64,000 bases of DNA from Leishmania infantum JPCM5 (GCF_000002875.2 NC_009420.2:1836951-1900950), one strand, 5' to 3'; shown: positions 30,101 to 40,742, counted from the stretch's first letter. Notes: generated by a model not told the origin, from the letters alone. Made by a program: numbers and translations.

Positions 30101-30759
30101 CTCGCGTACTCCGGCTGGTGCTCCGACGCAGCTCTGTCACCGACGCGATGCTGGAGCAGCTGTGTGTCACGTTTGCCTGCGTCTCCTGTCTTGACTTGAC
30201 AAGGTGCACGGAGGTGCAGTGCCTCTCAGGCTTGGAGAACCTTTATGCGCTCAGGGAGTTGACGCTGACACAGTCCTCCGTCGACAACGATGGCGTGCGT
30301 GTCGTTAGCGCTTGCGAGACACTCGAAGTGCTGCGTCTCACCGAGTGTCGCGGTGTTTCGGACGTAAATAGTCTCGGCGGCCTGCGCAAGTTGCGCGTGT
30401 TGTGTGTAGCGCGGACTCAGGTGACCAACCAAGGGCTGGAAGGCATTGGACAGTGCCTCGCGCTGCAGTACCTAAATTGTGCAGAGTGCCGCTATTTGTC
30501 TGATGTCAACGCGCTCAGCTCTCTGAAGCACCTGATCGAGCTGCATCTCGAGCGCACCGACGTCGTTGACGCTGGAATTTGTGGAGTGATGCGATGCTCG
30601 GCGCTGCAGCGAGTCTACTTCACGCGGTGCCAGCGGCTCACCACAATGGGCGATGTTCGAACGCTTTGGCCACAGCTGGAGGTCCTTGACGTCTACGGCA
30701 CATCGATCCCGACGCGTGTAGCTGGTCAAGGGCAGCAGTTTGCCTGCGCTGTCATTTAG
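27133..30759 (+). CDS. Large leucine-rich-repeat protein with terminal CaaX box
   Basis: A 1208-residue protein. Residues 1 to about 290 are non-repeat. Cys-containing LRRs then run from about 400 to 780 with units such as LRYLNLCGCSELRRLSWLQKM and LRWLNLGGTRVTDEE, alternating a G-C and a T-x-V-x-D type, as in cysteine-rich (AMN1/F-box-like) LRR proteins. A Ser/Thr/Gly-rich insert (about 780-840), one more repeat, and a second disordered linker (about 875-985) follow. A second LRR block runs from about 985 to 1195. The chain ends in C-A-V-I, a fit to a CaaX prenylation motif, suggesting membrane attachment. No catalytic domain is seen. The start is the first ATG after the acceptor; the open frame upstream lacks ATG. 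LRR identity is certain; function unknown. Confidence 0.85.
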   Translation: MDSDLSKTFGSVRSAHAYDQRVSSTRQASSSFVNINQKRSWRPTSSLFQPILDYMSSAPFALAAANPFLRLFVERNAEGGGFSMRDYQVTPILLGQSRCGCDSAGGADALTREGITPIVNGGLFGGCDALGDSPAAAYSGACLGTSGLVVEEDGVMEAWCGKPCDDEKIHDDDSGPRSGASARVPRVIPLYISGVDAPQGLSPLSNHCYPYVGVNRVAPSTTQAVSLSLKSSSAAAADMRDRMCLWECGRSTALEMSLCVCITCKSGAALHLLTLGAWWLSRYYGVSLRLHHVHPAQLAAFKAAQRALSPKEIQLENCVISEDLLQCISTCSDLLSLSIISCSASQQVTLRCIDSILRKGNEMRPVDFSDAHGTTLNGYASGGMGRHDMRQGFRRSRNNNNGLSANNAPTDPGREVTNWYLSGVRSLGSLKQLRCLHILHTPLHETFLQALTTCSSLECILLHRCRGVRSLEPLRRLEHLQSLSLHGLSVTDTDLLSLTGCTQLRQLVLDECRQITDLSFLANLRGTLERLLMPRTLLSNANMQHIGLCDKLVELHLQSLRQLTDIGVLKDLTALRVLNLSDNLVTDEGCSALHCMPSLQRLNLASCRCITSLAAAFTASGRCMHRLLSLDVSHTNISDAGVLCVQECTDLRYLNLCGCSELRRLSWLQKMSSLRWLNLGGTRVTDEETKRYLPCTRNLRFLSLSGCSSVRSLFFAVKLPQLEYLNLESTSVADSELACLCHCRKLRYLSLESCADIRDVSPLCALPALLELNISLTAVGASTGGALSTTSGGSDGRSTPHGSSTLISSTSSAASARSTSPLSSISSASPVSPSIGASRFPVVQVLHLNGCSRMTRLEELSRCYPQLRVLYADRISVMPPRGVGIGFTGMDERRRLGTTPRHRGLLQHTHSVGVSTDEPNSEGPPGANKSVAHIHQALQQYLPQPPAGPRPRTPHAVASRHHSYHRVSSCGNEPRTRSRTVSLRFPGEAARVLRLVLRRSSVTDAMLEQLCVTFACVSCLDLTRCTEVQCLSGLENLYALRELTLTQSSVDNDGVRVVSACETLEVLRLTECRGVSDVNSLGGLRKLRVLCVARTQVTNQGLEGIGQCLALQYLNCAECRYLSDVNALSSLKHLIELHLERTDVVDAGICGVMRCSALQRVYFTRCQRLTTMGDVRTLWPQLEVLDVYGTSIPTRVAGQGQQFACAVI

Positions 30760-33582
30760 CGCAGACTGGAAGCGGCACTGTTTGCTGTTTCGCTATCATC
30801 ATTTTCTTCGCTCTCCGTATGTGCAAATGTGTGAAAGTGTAGTTGAGCCGGGCCGCTGACATCTTTGTTGTCGTCGTCCAAGGGAGGGGGGCCGCCCTCC
30901 CTTTTCTTCCCACACTTTTCGCGGCCACGTTCCGTCCCCGACGGAAGGTCTGTATGTGTGCGTGTGCATGTGTGTTTGTCATCGTTCGTGTGCCAAGCAT
31001 ACACTTCTGCCGTTGTCTTGCTGTACGCACTCTTTCGGGAGTGGTGCTCCAACGGCAGTCGGAGGGAGGAAACCAACAGCATCCGAAGGAAGGAAAGAAA
31101 CAGAAAGAGAGGGGGAGGGCACCGGAAAGGGCTTAGCCCTTATGTACGTGTGTGCACGGGCCTGCAGACAGCGACCTCCAGACACGCATTTTACCAAGTG
31201 CCGCCATGCGGGCATGCACGCAATGCTTAGAATCCCACCACAGCACTTCGGGCGTTGTAAAAGTTGAACCTACGGGCCTCTTGTGTTCAATGGTGGCGCC
31301 GTTGATGGCGTTCCCAACGGCATCCGCTTTTCGAGGACCGGCTGCCGCTTGATCCAAATGCAAACCTGTTCCTTTCACCATCGCCACAAACGCCTCATCC
31401 CATCTCTCCTTCTCCGCAACCTTCTTTGTGCCCTCCCTCTACGTCACTGCGCATTCGCACCATTGCCGACATTATCCTTCCCCTCACGTTTCACTGCCCG
31501 TGCTTCATTACATGGGTTGTACCTCAACGGCTGTCATATTGGCCCCCACCTCCACGTCCATGACTTCCTCTACAACAACGAATCTCTTCCTCCCCCTCCC
31601 CCTCACCTCTTGAAAAAAAAAGTGAGCTCACCATTTCTGCACACGCACACCCGTTTTCTGCTCGGCACGGCTGTTTTTTTTTTTTATGTGGGTGTGTGCG
31701 TTCTCGTTGCGTTCTCATTTGTTTGCTCTTGTGGTGTCCGTCATTCTACAGGCGCGTTGTCCCTGCCAGCGCAAGCAGCACAGAATACAAAAAAGTCTGC
31801 GAACGAACGCGGGAAAGGATAGAAGAGAAAGAAACAACACGAAGAAAGACGACGAGAGACTTGCGGTGCGCTGCTCTACCGACGATACGGCCCCTTGTCG
31901 GTTTGGCTTGTGGATGTGGGTGTAAGTGTGGGGTGGTGTTGTTTGTTTGGCGTTGTGGCACTCTTTTCGCCCTTCCCCCCTTTTTTTTGCTCGCAGCTGT
32001 TACGCATTTTCACACACGCACACGCAAGCCTCTGATCGCGTGCGGAGAGGGAGCCGCACATTGGCTCGCTCTCTGTGTCTTTTATTTTTCTGTGCGTTTT
32101 TGTTTATGTGCGACGCGCACTGGTTCTATGACTCAGAGTTTTTGCTGCACCACACCGCTAGCCCCCCCCTCTCCCTTCCAGTTCTTCGCCGCACAGAAGC
32201 TTAGATGAGTTGGCACGATACCCAGGTGGCCTCAAAATATCTCTCCCGTTTGTTTCGTTGTTTTTCCTCGTCATTTGCTTTTGCGGTTTCGGAGACGTGA
32301 CGCCGCGATAGAAACCCCAGGCGTGGAGACATACTTTGCTTCGTTGTTGTTGACCACTGAGGAGTGGGCCTCTGTTCTCTCTTCGCCCTGAGCCCTCCTC
32401 CAATCTTTCATTTTCTGTCTTGTTTGCGTTTTTTTCTCTGTTGTGGTTTTCTCGTCGTCACCTTGGTTATGTTGTTCTTGTGGGAGCACATGGACATCAA
32501 CAGTTGCAGGTAAAGGCTGCCTGCTGTTTTTTGTTTGTGTGTGTGCGTGTCCTCCTCTTCGTTGCCGCCTCCGTTTGGGTGATCGTGTTGCCTTCTCTTC
32601 TCCGTGAGTGCGCTCTGCTTCCTCTTCGCAAGTTAGTTTTTCGTTTGTTTTACCTCCTGTTCTTCGACTGCACGGCTTTACGTTGTCGTATGTGCTGCTG
32701 AGTAGAACGCTTTTGTTTTGCTCGCCGATTGGTCGTTGTTGCTGTCCACTCGCCTTGTTCTTCGGACTTCCGCTGGCTGGGTACTCTCGTCTCCCCCCTC
32801 CCTTCGCTTCTCTTCCCCCGTCCTCCGCAGGTCTCTCTCCCCTTTTGCCTCTCTGTGTTGTCCCCCACTCTTTTTTTTGCCGGGTCTCCTTTTGCGTCTT
32901 TGATTCAGTGGACGTGTGTGCGTGTCATCTCTCCGTCTGTCTATCTGTGCGTGTGCGTGCGTGTCGTTGTGTATTCCGGCATTTGCGGACGCACTTTTTT
33001 TTTCTTCGCTTTCTCTTCTCGGTGGAGTGGTGCTTTAAGGGTACCTCCGCCCTTCAAGCTCTTTCAAGCGTTCTCTGTCTCTCTCTCTCTGTATATACAT
33101 AGTTGCTTGCCTTGTTTGTGAACTCACCTTTTGTTGCTTGGGTGCTTTCTTCTCTGGTTTCTCCTCCGTGTATCGCTCGCGCTTGGTGATTTGTTGTGGG
33201 CGGGTGGCGTGTGTGTGTGTTTTTTTTCTTGCTCGGCTCATCGTTTCGGGACATTTTCCGCCACTTGCGTGCGTGTCCGTCAAGGCGCCCCCATCTCTCG
33301 GTGTGCTCAAGCAGGCAGTGCTTTCGAAACGCCTGCATAGACGGACATCTCTTGCCCGACAGGAACGAACACAACAAAGAAAGAGAACGCAATCTTTTTT
33401 TTTTTCTGTTCCGACTGCGCACTTGTGAACCTGCAGCGCTCGACCCGCTTGAGATCGAGGAAGTGTGCACCGCCGGCGTCAAGCCAGACAGCACCAGAAA
33501 GCACGGAAAGCGTGTTTCGAGCGGGCGTCGCTCTTTGACACTTTCGACACCCGCGGAGCATCGACGCTCAAGAGAGGCAGAG
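30760..33582 (+). other. Long intergenic region, strongly pyrimidine-rich
   Basis: 2.8 kb between the LRR and coiled-coil genes. It has repeated T-tracts (31673-31684, 31981-31988, 32996-33003, 33393-33405), C/T blocks and GT-rich segments on the + strand. Several alternative trans-splice acceptors are possible. No gene is supported; the many 60-180 codon frames are Cys/Phe/Leu/Ser-rich products of C/T-rich DNA. Confidence 0.6.
33392..33436 (+). promoter_or_regulatory. Predicted spliced-leader acceptor for coiled-coil gene
   Basis: A T-tract (33393-33405) and following C/T sequence lead to AG at 33435-33436. There is no ATG before 33583. Confidence 0.5.
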
Positions 33583-35415
33583 ATGAGCGGCATCACGGTG
33601 CAACTTGTGTTTGCCTTCGTCGGCACGCGCGTGCCCTACTTTATGCTGGAGTCGGCAACCGCTGCCAGCTCGCCCGCGCGTTCACCATTTGGCAACGCGT
33701 CCTTGGTGTCGTTTAACGCGGCAGCGCAACCGACGCTGCGTGCGGACTCTGCTCGGACGTCTCCGCACCTGACTCCCTGCATTCCGACCAACCTGTTCAC
33801 GGCGCAGGGGCTCCTGTCCCATCTCGCAAAGGCGCTGGAGCCGTCCCTGCACGCCGCCGCGGCCCCTGAGGCTGCCACTACCGAGTCTGCCTCGCTATCG
33901 CCGACGGTTCCACTGCCTTTTCACAAGCCTCCCGTATTCGAGCTCTTTGACTACGCTAGCCTCGACCCGCTCGAGGGCTCAGCGGCGCTGCATGATGAGC
34001 AAGTCCTGCTGGTGCTGTGCGACATCGCCACCACGGCACAACTCGTGGAGGCACTACAGCTCGAGTGGTTGGAGGTCTACAGCGGCGCCCACCATCCGCA
34101 CCACCGCAGCTGCTCCGCATCCACGCTTGAACCGGCACATACGACAGACATGGCAGTTTGCACGACGGAAGAGAAGCTGCGAAACGTGGCGCATGCACAG
34201 CAGGCACTCTGCAAGCCCGTTGGGCTTCACCTCTCTCTCTTAAGTAAGGAGTTGCTGTCACGGGAAGCGACGTTGACTGCGCAGAAGGAGCAGCTCGCAC
34301 AGATGCGATCCTGCGCAGCAGCGGGCACCGCTCCTGCTGCTGCCCCTGCAACAGCGATCGGGGGCGACGGTGTCTCAACGCCCATGTTGTATGGTCGAGC
34401 CGCTTCGTTTCCGCTATTGGTGGAGCTGGAGCCCAGTTTGGCCTCAGAACCAGCTCTGAGTGCCACTGATGCCACGCATCTTCAGAAGTTGGAGGCACCG
34501 CTGGCGCTCTGCGAAGCACGGGTGCGAGCTGTCGAATCCCTCATGCAGCGCGCCGCAAAGCACCACGCCAAGCTGCTGGAGCTCGCCGCGAGTGAACGTG
34601 CAACAGAAGAAGCATTCCAGAGCGGAAATGTCAGTCGCGCCTGCGCGGAATACCTCGAGCGCACCGAGCAGGACCGCAGCGCCGCAGAGGCCATTATTGC
34701 GGATTATCAGGTTGAGATGACTCGCCAGGTGAAGGTCGTGCGGCAGCTGGTCGCCTACATCACCCAGGTGCGGAGACTGGTGAGCAAGGCCAAATATGAA
34801 ATGGGCGTAGTGGAGCTGATCCTTTCACGGCTGTCGTTGACGAGCCTGCGACCACGGCTAATGGAGGAGGCGGAGGCGCTGCTGCGCCGCCGCGTCATCC
34901 TGCGACGTGCCGCCCGTCGCCAAATGCTCCTGTTGCAGGAGACAGAGTTCGTCGAGTTGCAGCAAGACCTTGAGTCCTTCTCGCAGCGGATGGAGGTGCA
35001 GAAAGTGCTACCTGAGAAGGTGCGCTGGTATCTGCGGGCACCATTGCCCAGCCTTATGCCCGAAGAAGACCCGGTCGCCACGCTGCTCGACCATGCTCTT
35101 ATTGACCGCGAGGAGGATGAGGCGCAAGAGCTGGTGGAAAAGACTCGCGTGCACATGACGGATTCTTTGGACCCGGCAAAAAATGCCCTGCAGATCACGG
35201 AAGCGCTGCTGCCGGTGGAGCGGCTCGCGCGGCGTTTGGAGGAGGCTCGTGCAAGCGCTGCGCAGTACAAGAGTCGCGTGGAGGAGCTGGAGGAGAGGCT
35301 GAAAATGTACGAGACTGCCGAGGCGCTCTCGCCACCACCGCTGCAGGACAGTGTGGTCAAGTCACTGTCTACGGAAAGACCGGCTGAAGGAGGGGGGTCG
35401 TTCGAGGAAGGATAG
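33583..35415 (+). CDS. Hypothetical coiled-coil protein
   Basis: A 610-residue protein. The first 12 residues form a hydrophobic beta-like strand (ITVQLVFAFVG). Then come Ala/Ser/Thr-rich stretches containing islands such as FELFDYASLDPLEG and DEQVLLVLCDIATTAQLVEAL. From about residue 215 the chain becomes long amphipathic helices with coiled-coil character (RREATLTAQKEQLAQM-like heptads, KYEMGVVELILSRLSL, RRAARRQMLLLQETEF), ending in RLEEARASAAQYKSRVEELEERL and a short Ser/Gly tail. The start is the first ATG after the acceptor; the open frame upstream is leader sequence. The layout of a small N-terminal beta-containing region followed by long coiled coils occurs in scaffold proteins, but I recognise no named family. 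Confidence 0.72.
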   Translation: MSGITVQLVFAFVGTRVPYFMLESATAASSPARSPFGNASLVSFNAAAQPTLRADSARTSPHLTPCIPTNLFTAQGLLSHLAKALEPSLHAAAAPEAATTESASLSPTVPLPFHKPPVFELFDYASLDPLEGSAALHDEQVLLVLCDIATTAQLVEALQLEWLEVYSGAHHPHHRSCSASTLEPAHTTDMAVCTTEEKLRNVAHAQQALCKPVGLHLSLLSKELLSREATLTAQKEQLAQMRSCAAAGTAPAAAPATAIGGDGVSTPMLYGRAASFPLLVELEPSLASEPALSATDATHLQKLEAPLALCEARVRAVESLMQRAAKHHAKLLELAASERATEEAFQSGNVSRACAEYLERTEQDRSAAEAIIADYQVEMTRQVKVVRQLVAYITQVRRLVSKAKYEMGVVELILSRLSLTSLRPRLMEEAEALLRRRVILRRAARRQMLLLQETEFVELQQDLESFSQRMEVQKVLPEKVRWYLRAPLPSLMPEEDPVATLLDHALIDREEDEAQELVEKTRVHMTDSLDPAKNALQITEALLPVERLARRLEEARASAAQYKSRVEELEERLKMYETAEALSPPPLQDSVVKSLSTERPAEGGGSFEEG

Positions 35416-36026
35416 AACGTCGTTGGCCACAAATCGAGTCCCTGGAGGACTCTTCTTACATCGTCTTTTCTCGGCCTCCCTCCCTTGGGTGCTGATCGAG
35501 CGCTTGGCGTGGTGGTGCAGCAACACTTTTCTATACACAAACATGCGTGCTTATGCACGATGTACCGCCATGAAAAGAGCTTGGCATCTTAGTGTCTCTT
35601 GCCATGTTTCGTTCCTTGTATTCCGTTTTCGCATCAAAACGCACAAGCCGGACGACAGCAGTTAGATGGGATGGTTGTACAGGGATGTCTTCGAGTGTGG
35701 CAGTGCGAGCAGAGGAGAGGAAAGGGGGAGGGTGTGGTGGACAGGGGGGAGGGGGCTTTTCCTTTCGCTCGCTTACCAGCTTTCTGTTTCTCGTTGTTGG
35801 GCCATCCACGTGACTCGGCACTCCATTCGGGTTCGTAGGCGCTGATGATCACCACCGTCACCGCCCCTCTCACGCACTAGCAACGCCGTGCTGTCGTCTC
35901 TCTCTCTCTCTGGGTTGTTGCGATCTGCACCCTTGTCTCTTCCTCTCCTTTCTCCCCCTCTCAAAAATCTTGTGATTTGCTTGTTTTCTTTTCCAGCATG
36001 GTGCAGTTGTCTTTCATCACCTCTGT

Positions 36027-36045
36027 TGTGTGTGTGTGTGTGTGT
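36027..36045. repeat. (TG)n microsatellite
   Basis: About nine TG units in the 3.3 kb gap. Confidence 0.85.
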
Positions 36046-38602
36046 TCTGCTACACTCTTGTTCTTACTCCCTCTCTATTATTAGTGTTGCGCCTGTGATG
36101 CGAGAGACGCTCACTCTCGGCCTCTCCACCTTCTTCCTCTGCAAACTTCGCTCACCCTTTTTCATTTGCTTTCGGACTGCCTCTTTTTTTTCTCTTGCCC
36201 TCCGGCATAAGAGCACTCGCTGGTGAGGGCTCGGTTGAGCACCGTGTTGTGCACACGGGTGGCCTCTTTCGTGTGCCGCACCGAACGCCTGATCTCTCTC
36301 TCTCGCCTGGCACAAAACATGAAGAATGGGTGGCGTGAATGCGCGCCTGTTGGGGAGGAGCGGAAAGGAGCGGAAGGGAGCAGCATACATTTTGAAGCGT
36401 AGGGCGTAGGGGTGCTATAGGGTGACGTCGCGCTGTCCATGCGTGTACTCGAGTGGTGGTGAGCGAATGTGTTTTGCGGCTGTGCGTGCGCGCGGGATCT
36501 CCGGGGGATCTGTGACTCAGCCTTCCGTGACCCACCTGCTTTACTTCACCTCCTCGGCGACTGCGAGTTCCCTCCGCACCCAGCCGATCTCTGCCACACT
36601 CCCTGCCCTCTTTGTGTGCGGTTCCCTTAGCTTCTGTGAAGCGGCTCTTTTCTTTCGTCCCTCATCGGGGCTTTTTCTTTTCGTTTTGTCGCCGCTTCCA
36701 AAGACGCGCTGAGCCCCGGCGCCTTTGTTCGACTGCTCGCTTCACAGGCAGTCCGCCTCGCCCTCCCATCCCTTGTCGCTTCTCCCTCTTCATTACCTTT
36801 CAGACGAACCCGGAATCTTCCGCAGAACGAGCAGAAGCAGGCACGCACGCACACACAGAGACACCGGCAAGAGCACACACTAAAAGGTACGCAACGCAGA
36901 GCAGCACTGCGTCGGTAACTCCCCCTGATGTCAGGAGTTCTTCACCGAGCACTGTCATTCTCCGGCGGGTCACAGATGATCCGCAGCACACAACTCCCAG
37001 GATGAGCAGTTCTGCAAGCCATGGCGATGACGACAGAACACTCCGTTTCAGAAAGGGTCGTATGAATGTACTTAAGCCCCCCCCTGCACCCGCACCTCTT
37101 TCCTAACTCCTCTCTTCTTCCACCTCCCTTCTAGCCCCTCTCTTCACCTGGCCAATTCGCAGCGTAGCTGGGGTGCATCTTCGAGGAAAGAGCAGGCCCC
37201 CACGCCCCCACTCCCACGTTCTCCCGGAAGGACTCTCCCACTTATTGTCTCTCCGCAACCCCGACCCCCCTCTCTTACCTGCTGCCACCCACCCCCTCTA
37301 CTCTCCTTCTCCGTCACCACAGACACACTTTTCTGACAAACAAAACGAAGTCCTCTTCTATCTCGGCTCTTCTTTCTTTTTGCTTGTGTGTGTGTGTCTG
37401 TCTGCGTGAGCAGACCACTACTCGGTTTTCGATTTCTCTTCCGAGCCCCCCCCCATCGCCACGCGGTGCTCAGCGACAAGGAGGCACAACAGCTGAGTCT
37501 CCGTCCTTTCACGGTCGCCTTTCCTGCGAAGCTGAACAGGCATATCGCCAGACGTTAGAGAGCGCGCGCCTAATCTTAGTCCGTAATCGCTTACACCCTC
37601 AACCTGTGGCGTGGCCCATCGTTTCACTCGGCCCACTCAGGTGTGAAGCACGAGACGAGCCTTTGACCGCGTCTAAGGCACACCCGCCCCCAAAAGCACC
37701 GCATTGCTCCTTTCCCTCTCCGGCCTCTCGCACTCGAAGGGCAGCACGAAGCAGCGGTGAGGTGCGTGCTACAGGTTCCGAGTAAGAAATCGAGGAAGCG
37801 CCAGGCACCTCGGCACAAGGAAGCCGTGCTGTGGTCTTCCTTGTTTGCGGGTTTTCCTCTTCCCTTTTTTTTGGCGCTTTGCCAAGCGCCCTTTTCCACC
37901 TCTCGAGCGTATCTGGGCAGCTGCACAAGAAAGAAAACTCGGCGGGACAGGCAAAACACACCCACCCACCCACGCACACTCTTCTACATCTGTATACAAG
38001 TGTGGTGCCTGTGCGTTGTAGAGCGGTTCCTCTTCGTGCTTCCTTTGTTTTTGTGTATGTGTCTCAGACGTTGCTTTTTTTTTTCATGTTCTTCTTTGTT
38101 TTTATCTGCTTACAGAACAAAAAAGATACACGGCACCTCGGCTGCTGTTCCTTGGTGTAGGCGTGCCTGTGTAGTACGACACCTTGCTCCGTCTTTCCCC
38201 TCCCCCTCTGGCTTTGTGCGTGTGTTTGCTGTTTGTTTTTCTTCCTCGTGCTTGTAACTGGCCGCTGTGCGACTTTGGTGATTTGCTTCTTGTGGGCGTC
38301 CGCGGTCTTCTTTTTGTATGCTTCGTTTTTTTTTCAGCTTGCGTCTGCTTTGCCTAACTCGTACTACTGGCTCCGTCCTTTCTGTTGTTGTTCTCGCCTT
38401 GTGATCACTTCACGTGTGCACTTGTCTGCTCCGCGCGCTAGCCTGCGTTCTTCTTCCTCTACTTGGCCCTTGCTTGTGTGTGTAGCAGCTCACCCAAGCA
38501 CACAGTGGGGGGGGAGGGGGCGCTTAAACTTGGACGGACGCCTTCGGAAGACTCCTGTATGGGAAGGCCGGTGTCGTTCCAGTGTCGCATCCCAGTAGCC
38601 GT

Positions 38603-38636
38603 CGCATCTTGCTTGCCCTCTCTTCCTTCCCGCAAG
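38603..38636 (+). promoter_or_regulatory. Predicted spliced-leader acceptor for 2H phosphoesterase gene
   Basis: A C/T tract then AG at 38635-38636. Two short upstream ATG frames (38663-38674 and 38667-38699) fall between this and the start at 38760. Confidence 0.45.
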
Positions 38637-38759
38637 TTCCGAGTCTCTTCGTATCGGCTGTCATGTATGTGTGAGCGTGTCGAGGATTCAGATCATTGAG
38701 AGAAGAAAATCCGCATCCACAGAAGCGGTGTGAGTGCGCGCGCACCGCTTCCATCGGCC

Positions 38760-39467
38760 ATGTCCCTCTTGGCGTTGAATGTGTGCCTCATCAGCTCCTC
38801 CTTCGACGTGGTGGCGCTTCCACTGTCATCGACGCTATGCCCTGTCGAAGTGGATGACGACGTCGAGGACACGTCCCTGTGCTACGGCCTCGCGCCACTC
38901 ACGGAGAAGGGCCGCAAAGGGTATGGCTATGCGCACTGCACCGTGATGCAGTTCTGTGCGCGTGCGCTGGACTTGAAGGCAGTTCGTGAGATTGTGCGCG
39001 AGACATGGTTGAAGTTCCGCAAACATGTGTTGGAATCGAAGGAATCGCTGGTGCTGACCGGAGTCGCTGATGGACCGATCTTCGCAACAACGGAGGATGG
39101 ACGCGCCGTGCGGCTGCCAAATATCACGGTGGAGCGCAGTCCCAACCTAATGTGGCTGCACGAGACCATCGTGCGCGAGCTGGGCCAGTACCAGGTCAAG
39201 GTAGGCTCGGAGGATGTGGCCAAGTCCGCCTTTCACAGGAAGTTCCCCGCCGATAGCAACAGTACCACTCCAGAGTGGATGCTGTCCTTCATGAGCAAGT
39301 ACGCTCACGAAAACTACACGCCGCATATTACGCTCGGCGCGTGCACCGAGAAGAACGTGGCAGCGTTCTCGTTTTTGCAGAAGACCGAGATTCCATGGAG
39401 AGAGTGCCGGCTCGTGGTGAGCCACATGGGCAACTTCTGCTCCTGCTTTGAACTCCTCGAGAGCTGA
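38760..39467 (+). CDS. 2H phosphoesterase (cyclic-phosphodiesterase-like)
   Basis: A 235-residue single-domain protein with the two H-x-T/S motifs that define the 2H phosphoesterase superfamily: YAHCTVMQF at about residue 60 and YTPHITLGA at about 195. The spacing of about 135 residues and the hydrophobic beta-strand environment of each motif match the two-lobed fold in which both His-x-Thr pairs meet in the active site. Family members open 2',3'-cyclic phosphates or act on RNA ends and ADP-ribose cyclic phosphates. Which substrate applies here cannot be told. There is no signal peptide or membrane segment, so a soluble protein is expected. The start at 38760 follows two short upstream ATG frames in the predicted leader. 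Confidence 0.8.
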   Translation: MSLLALNVCLISSSFDVVALPLSSTLCPVEVDDDVEDTSLCYGLAPLTEKGRKGYGYAHCTVMQFCARALDLKAVREIVRETWLKFRKHVLESKESLVLTGVADGPIFATTEDGRAVRLPNITVERSPNLMWLHETIVRELGQYQVKVGSEDVAKSAFHRKFPADSNSTTPEWMLSFMSKYAHENYTPHITLGACTEKNVAAFSFLQKTEIPWRECRLVVSHMGNFCSCFELLES

Positions 39468-40700
39468 GCTTGTCACATCGACGTTGTCGCGTTCATCTCT
39501 CTGCTTTTTGTTTGTCTCCCTCTCTCTCTCTCTTCATTTGTTCTCCCGCTGGGGTCATGATGGCTGTATGCGCCCCATCTTGTAATCCCCCTCCTCTTCA
39601 CTATCTCTCTCTGCCTCTCGCTTCTCATCCTATTGAATTTCCCTCGCGTGCCTCTTGGTTTTAGTTGTGCGTTTCTCTCTGTTCCTGCCCTACGTGTGTT
39701 TATGTGTGTGTGCGTGTGTGCGTGCATGGCGAGAGGGGCCGTCGTTGTTCGTGTTGCTGGTGGATTGTCTGTATCCTCTGTTTCGGTTGGCCCGCCCCTC
39801 CCCCTCTCTTTCTGTTGGCGCCGCGCTCTCAGCCGACCGAAAAGCCTCACCGCTTTGGCGTCGATATTATTTGCTGTTACCTCCCTCTCGATGTTGGTGT
39901 CGCTTCCCGCGCCCGTGCTTGTCGTGTGTTCAACGACTGATGCAGGGTCGCTCACAAGTCCATCTACCGAATCTTTTTGAACAGTGCAGAGGGTGACGCG
40001 TCGCACGAGGCTCATGTGCTGGTAGCAATGGCTGGCACTACGCGGTGTCGTAGATGGTAATTAGTGTCGGTGATGAATGGATACGGGTTCAACGTCGTTG
40101 TTGGGTCGGTCATGTCGACAGGCGTCGGGCAAGTGATCCCTCCTGTGAAAACTGGAGCCACTGCCTGCGGACTCCGTGTGTCATGGCTCGCCTCCCATAC
40201 GTTTAGTGAGAAGTGCGTTCTTCCCGATATCGTGGCATCAGCAGAGAGCCATTGTGAAAGGGCAGGCCTCTCAGTGTCACACGAATGCAGCATAGTCTGT
40301 GCTTCCACGCATGGCCGCACCTCCACTGGCGCTGCCTCTCCGCTGTGGACGTTGCTCCTGTTGGTCTAGTCTGCGTCTTTGCCACTCTCGTTCACTTGTC
40401 CGCACACTGTCTATCCCCTGCCTCTCTCATGTTCTCTCGTCCCTCCCGGAACTCCTCATGGCGCCCCTTTCGCTTCCCGCGCTCCTTTGCCTCGCTGTCC
40501 GTGGTTATCGCAAGCGTGATTTCTGCGCTACAGGTTTGCGTTGGCCTTGCTCTCTCGCGCGAACACTTCCCGCCTCCTCACCTGCGGTGTTGGCCAAGAC
40601 CATAACTTGATGGTGTTGTCGCGCCTGGGATAAAGTGCACCTCCAGCGTGGGCATACCGCACTCCCCCACAACCACCCCGCGGGTGGCCTTGACCCGCGG

Positions 40701-40742
40701 ACAGACAGACAGACAGACACACACACACACACACACACACAC
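40701..40742. repeat. (GACA)n(CA)n compound microsatellite
   Basis: Four ACAG/GACA units followed by about twelve CA units, upstream of the SWEET gene leader. A compound repeat of this kind is likely to vary in length between strains. Confidence 0.9.

Larger units (their letters stand above)
35416..38759 (+). other. Longest gap on the + strand, no supported gene
   Basis: 3.3 kb. The + strand is C/T-rich with TG runs and many tract-plus-AG combinations (for example near 36640-36700, 37105-37131 and 37860-37900), so several acceptors or a processed non-coding transcript are possible. The best + frame, at 36612-37106, starts at a GTG/TTG-like codon and reads through a tract; a 25-codon ATG frame starts at 36928. 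Neither has the composition of a gene. Confidence 0.55.

Noticed and set aside
36612..37106. 164-codon + frame in the 3.3 kb gap
   Set aside because: It starts within a T-rich tract at a non-ATG codon and has no splice signal placed before a usable ATG in its frame until near its end.
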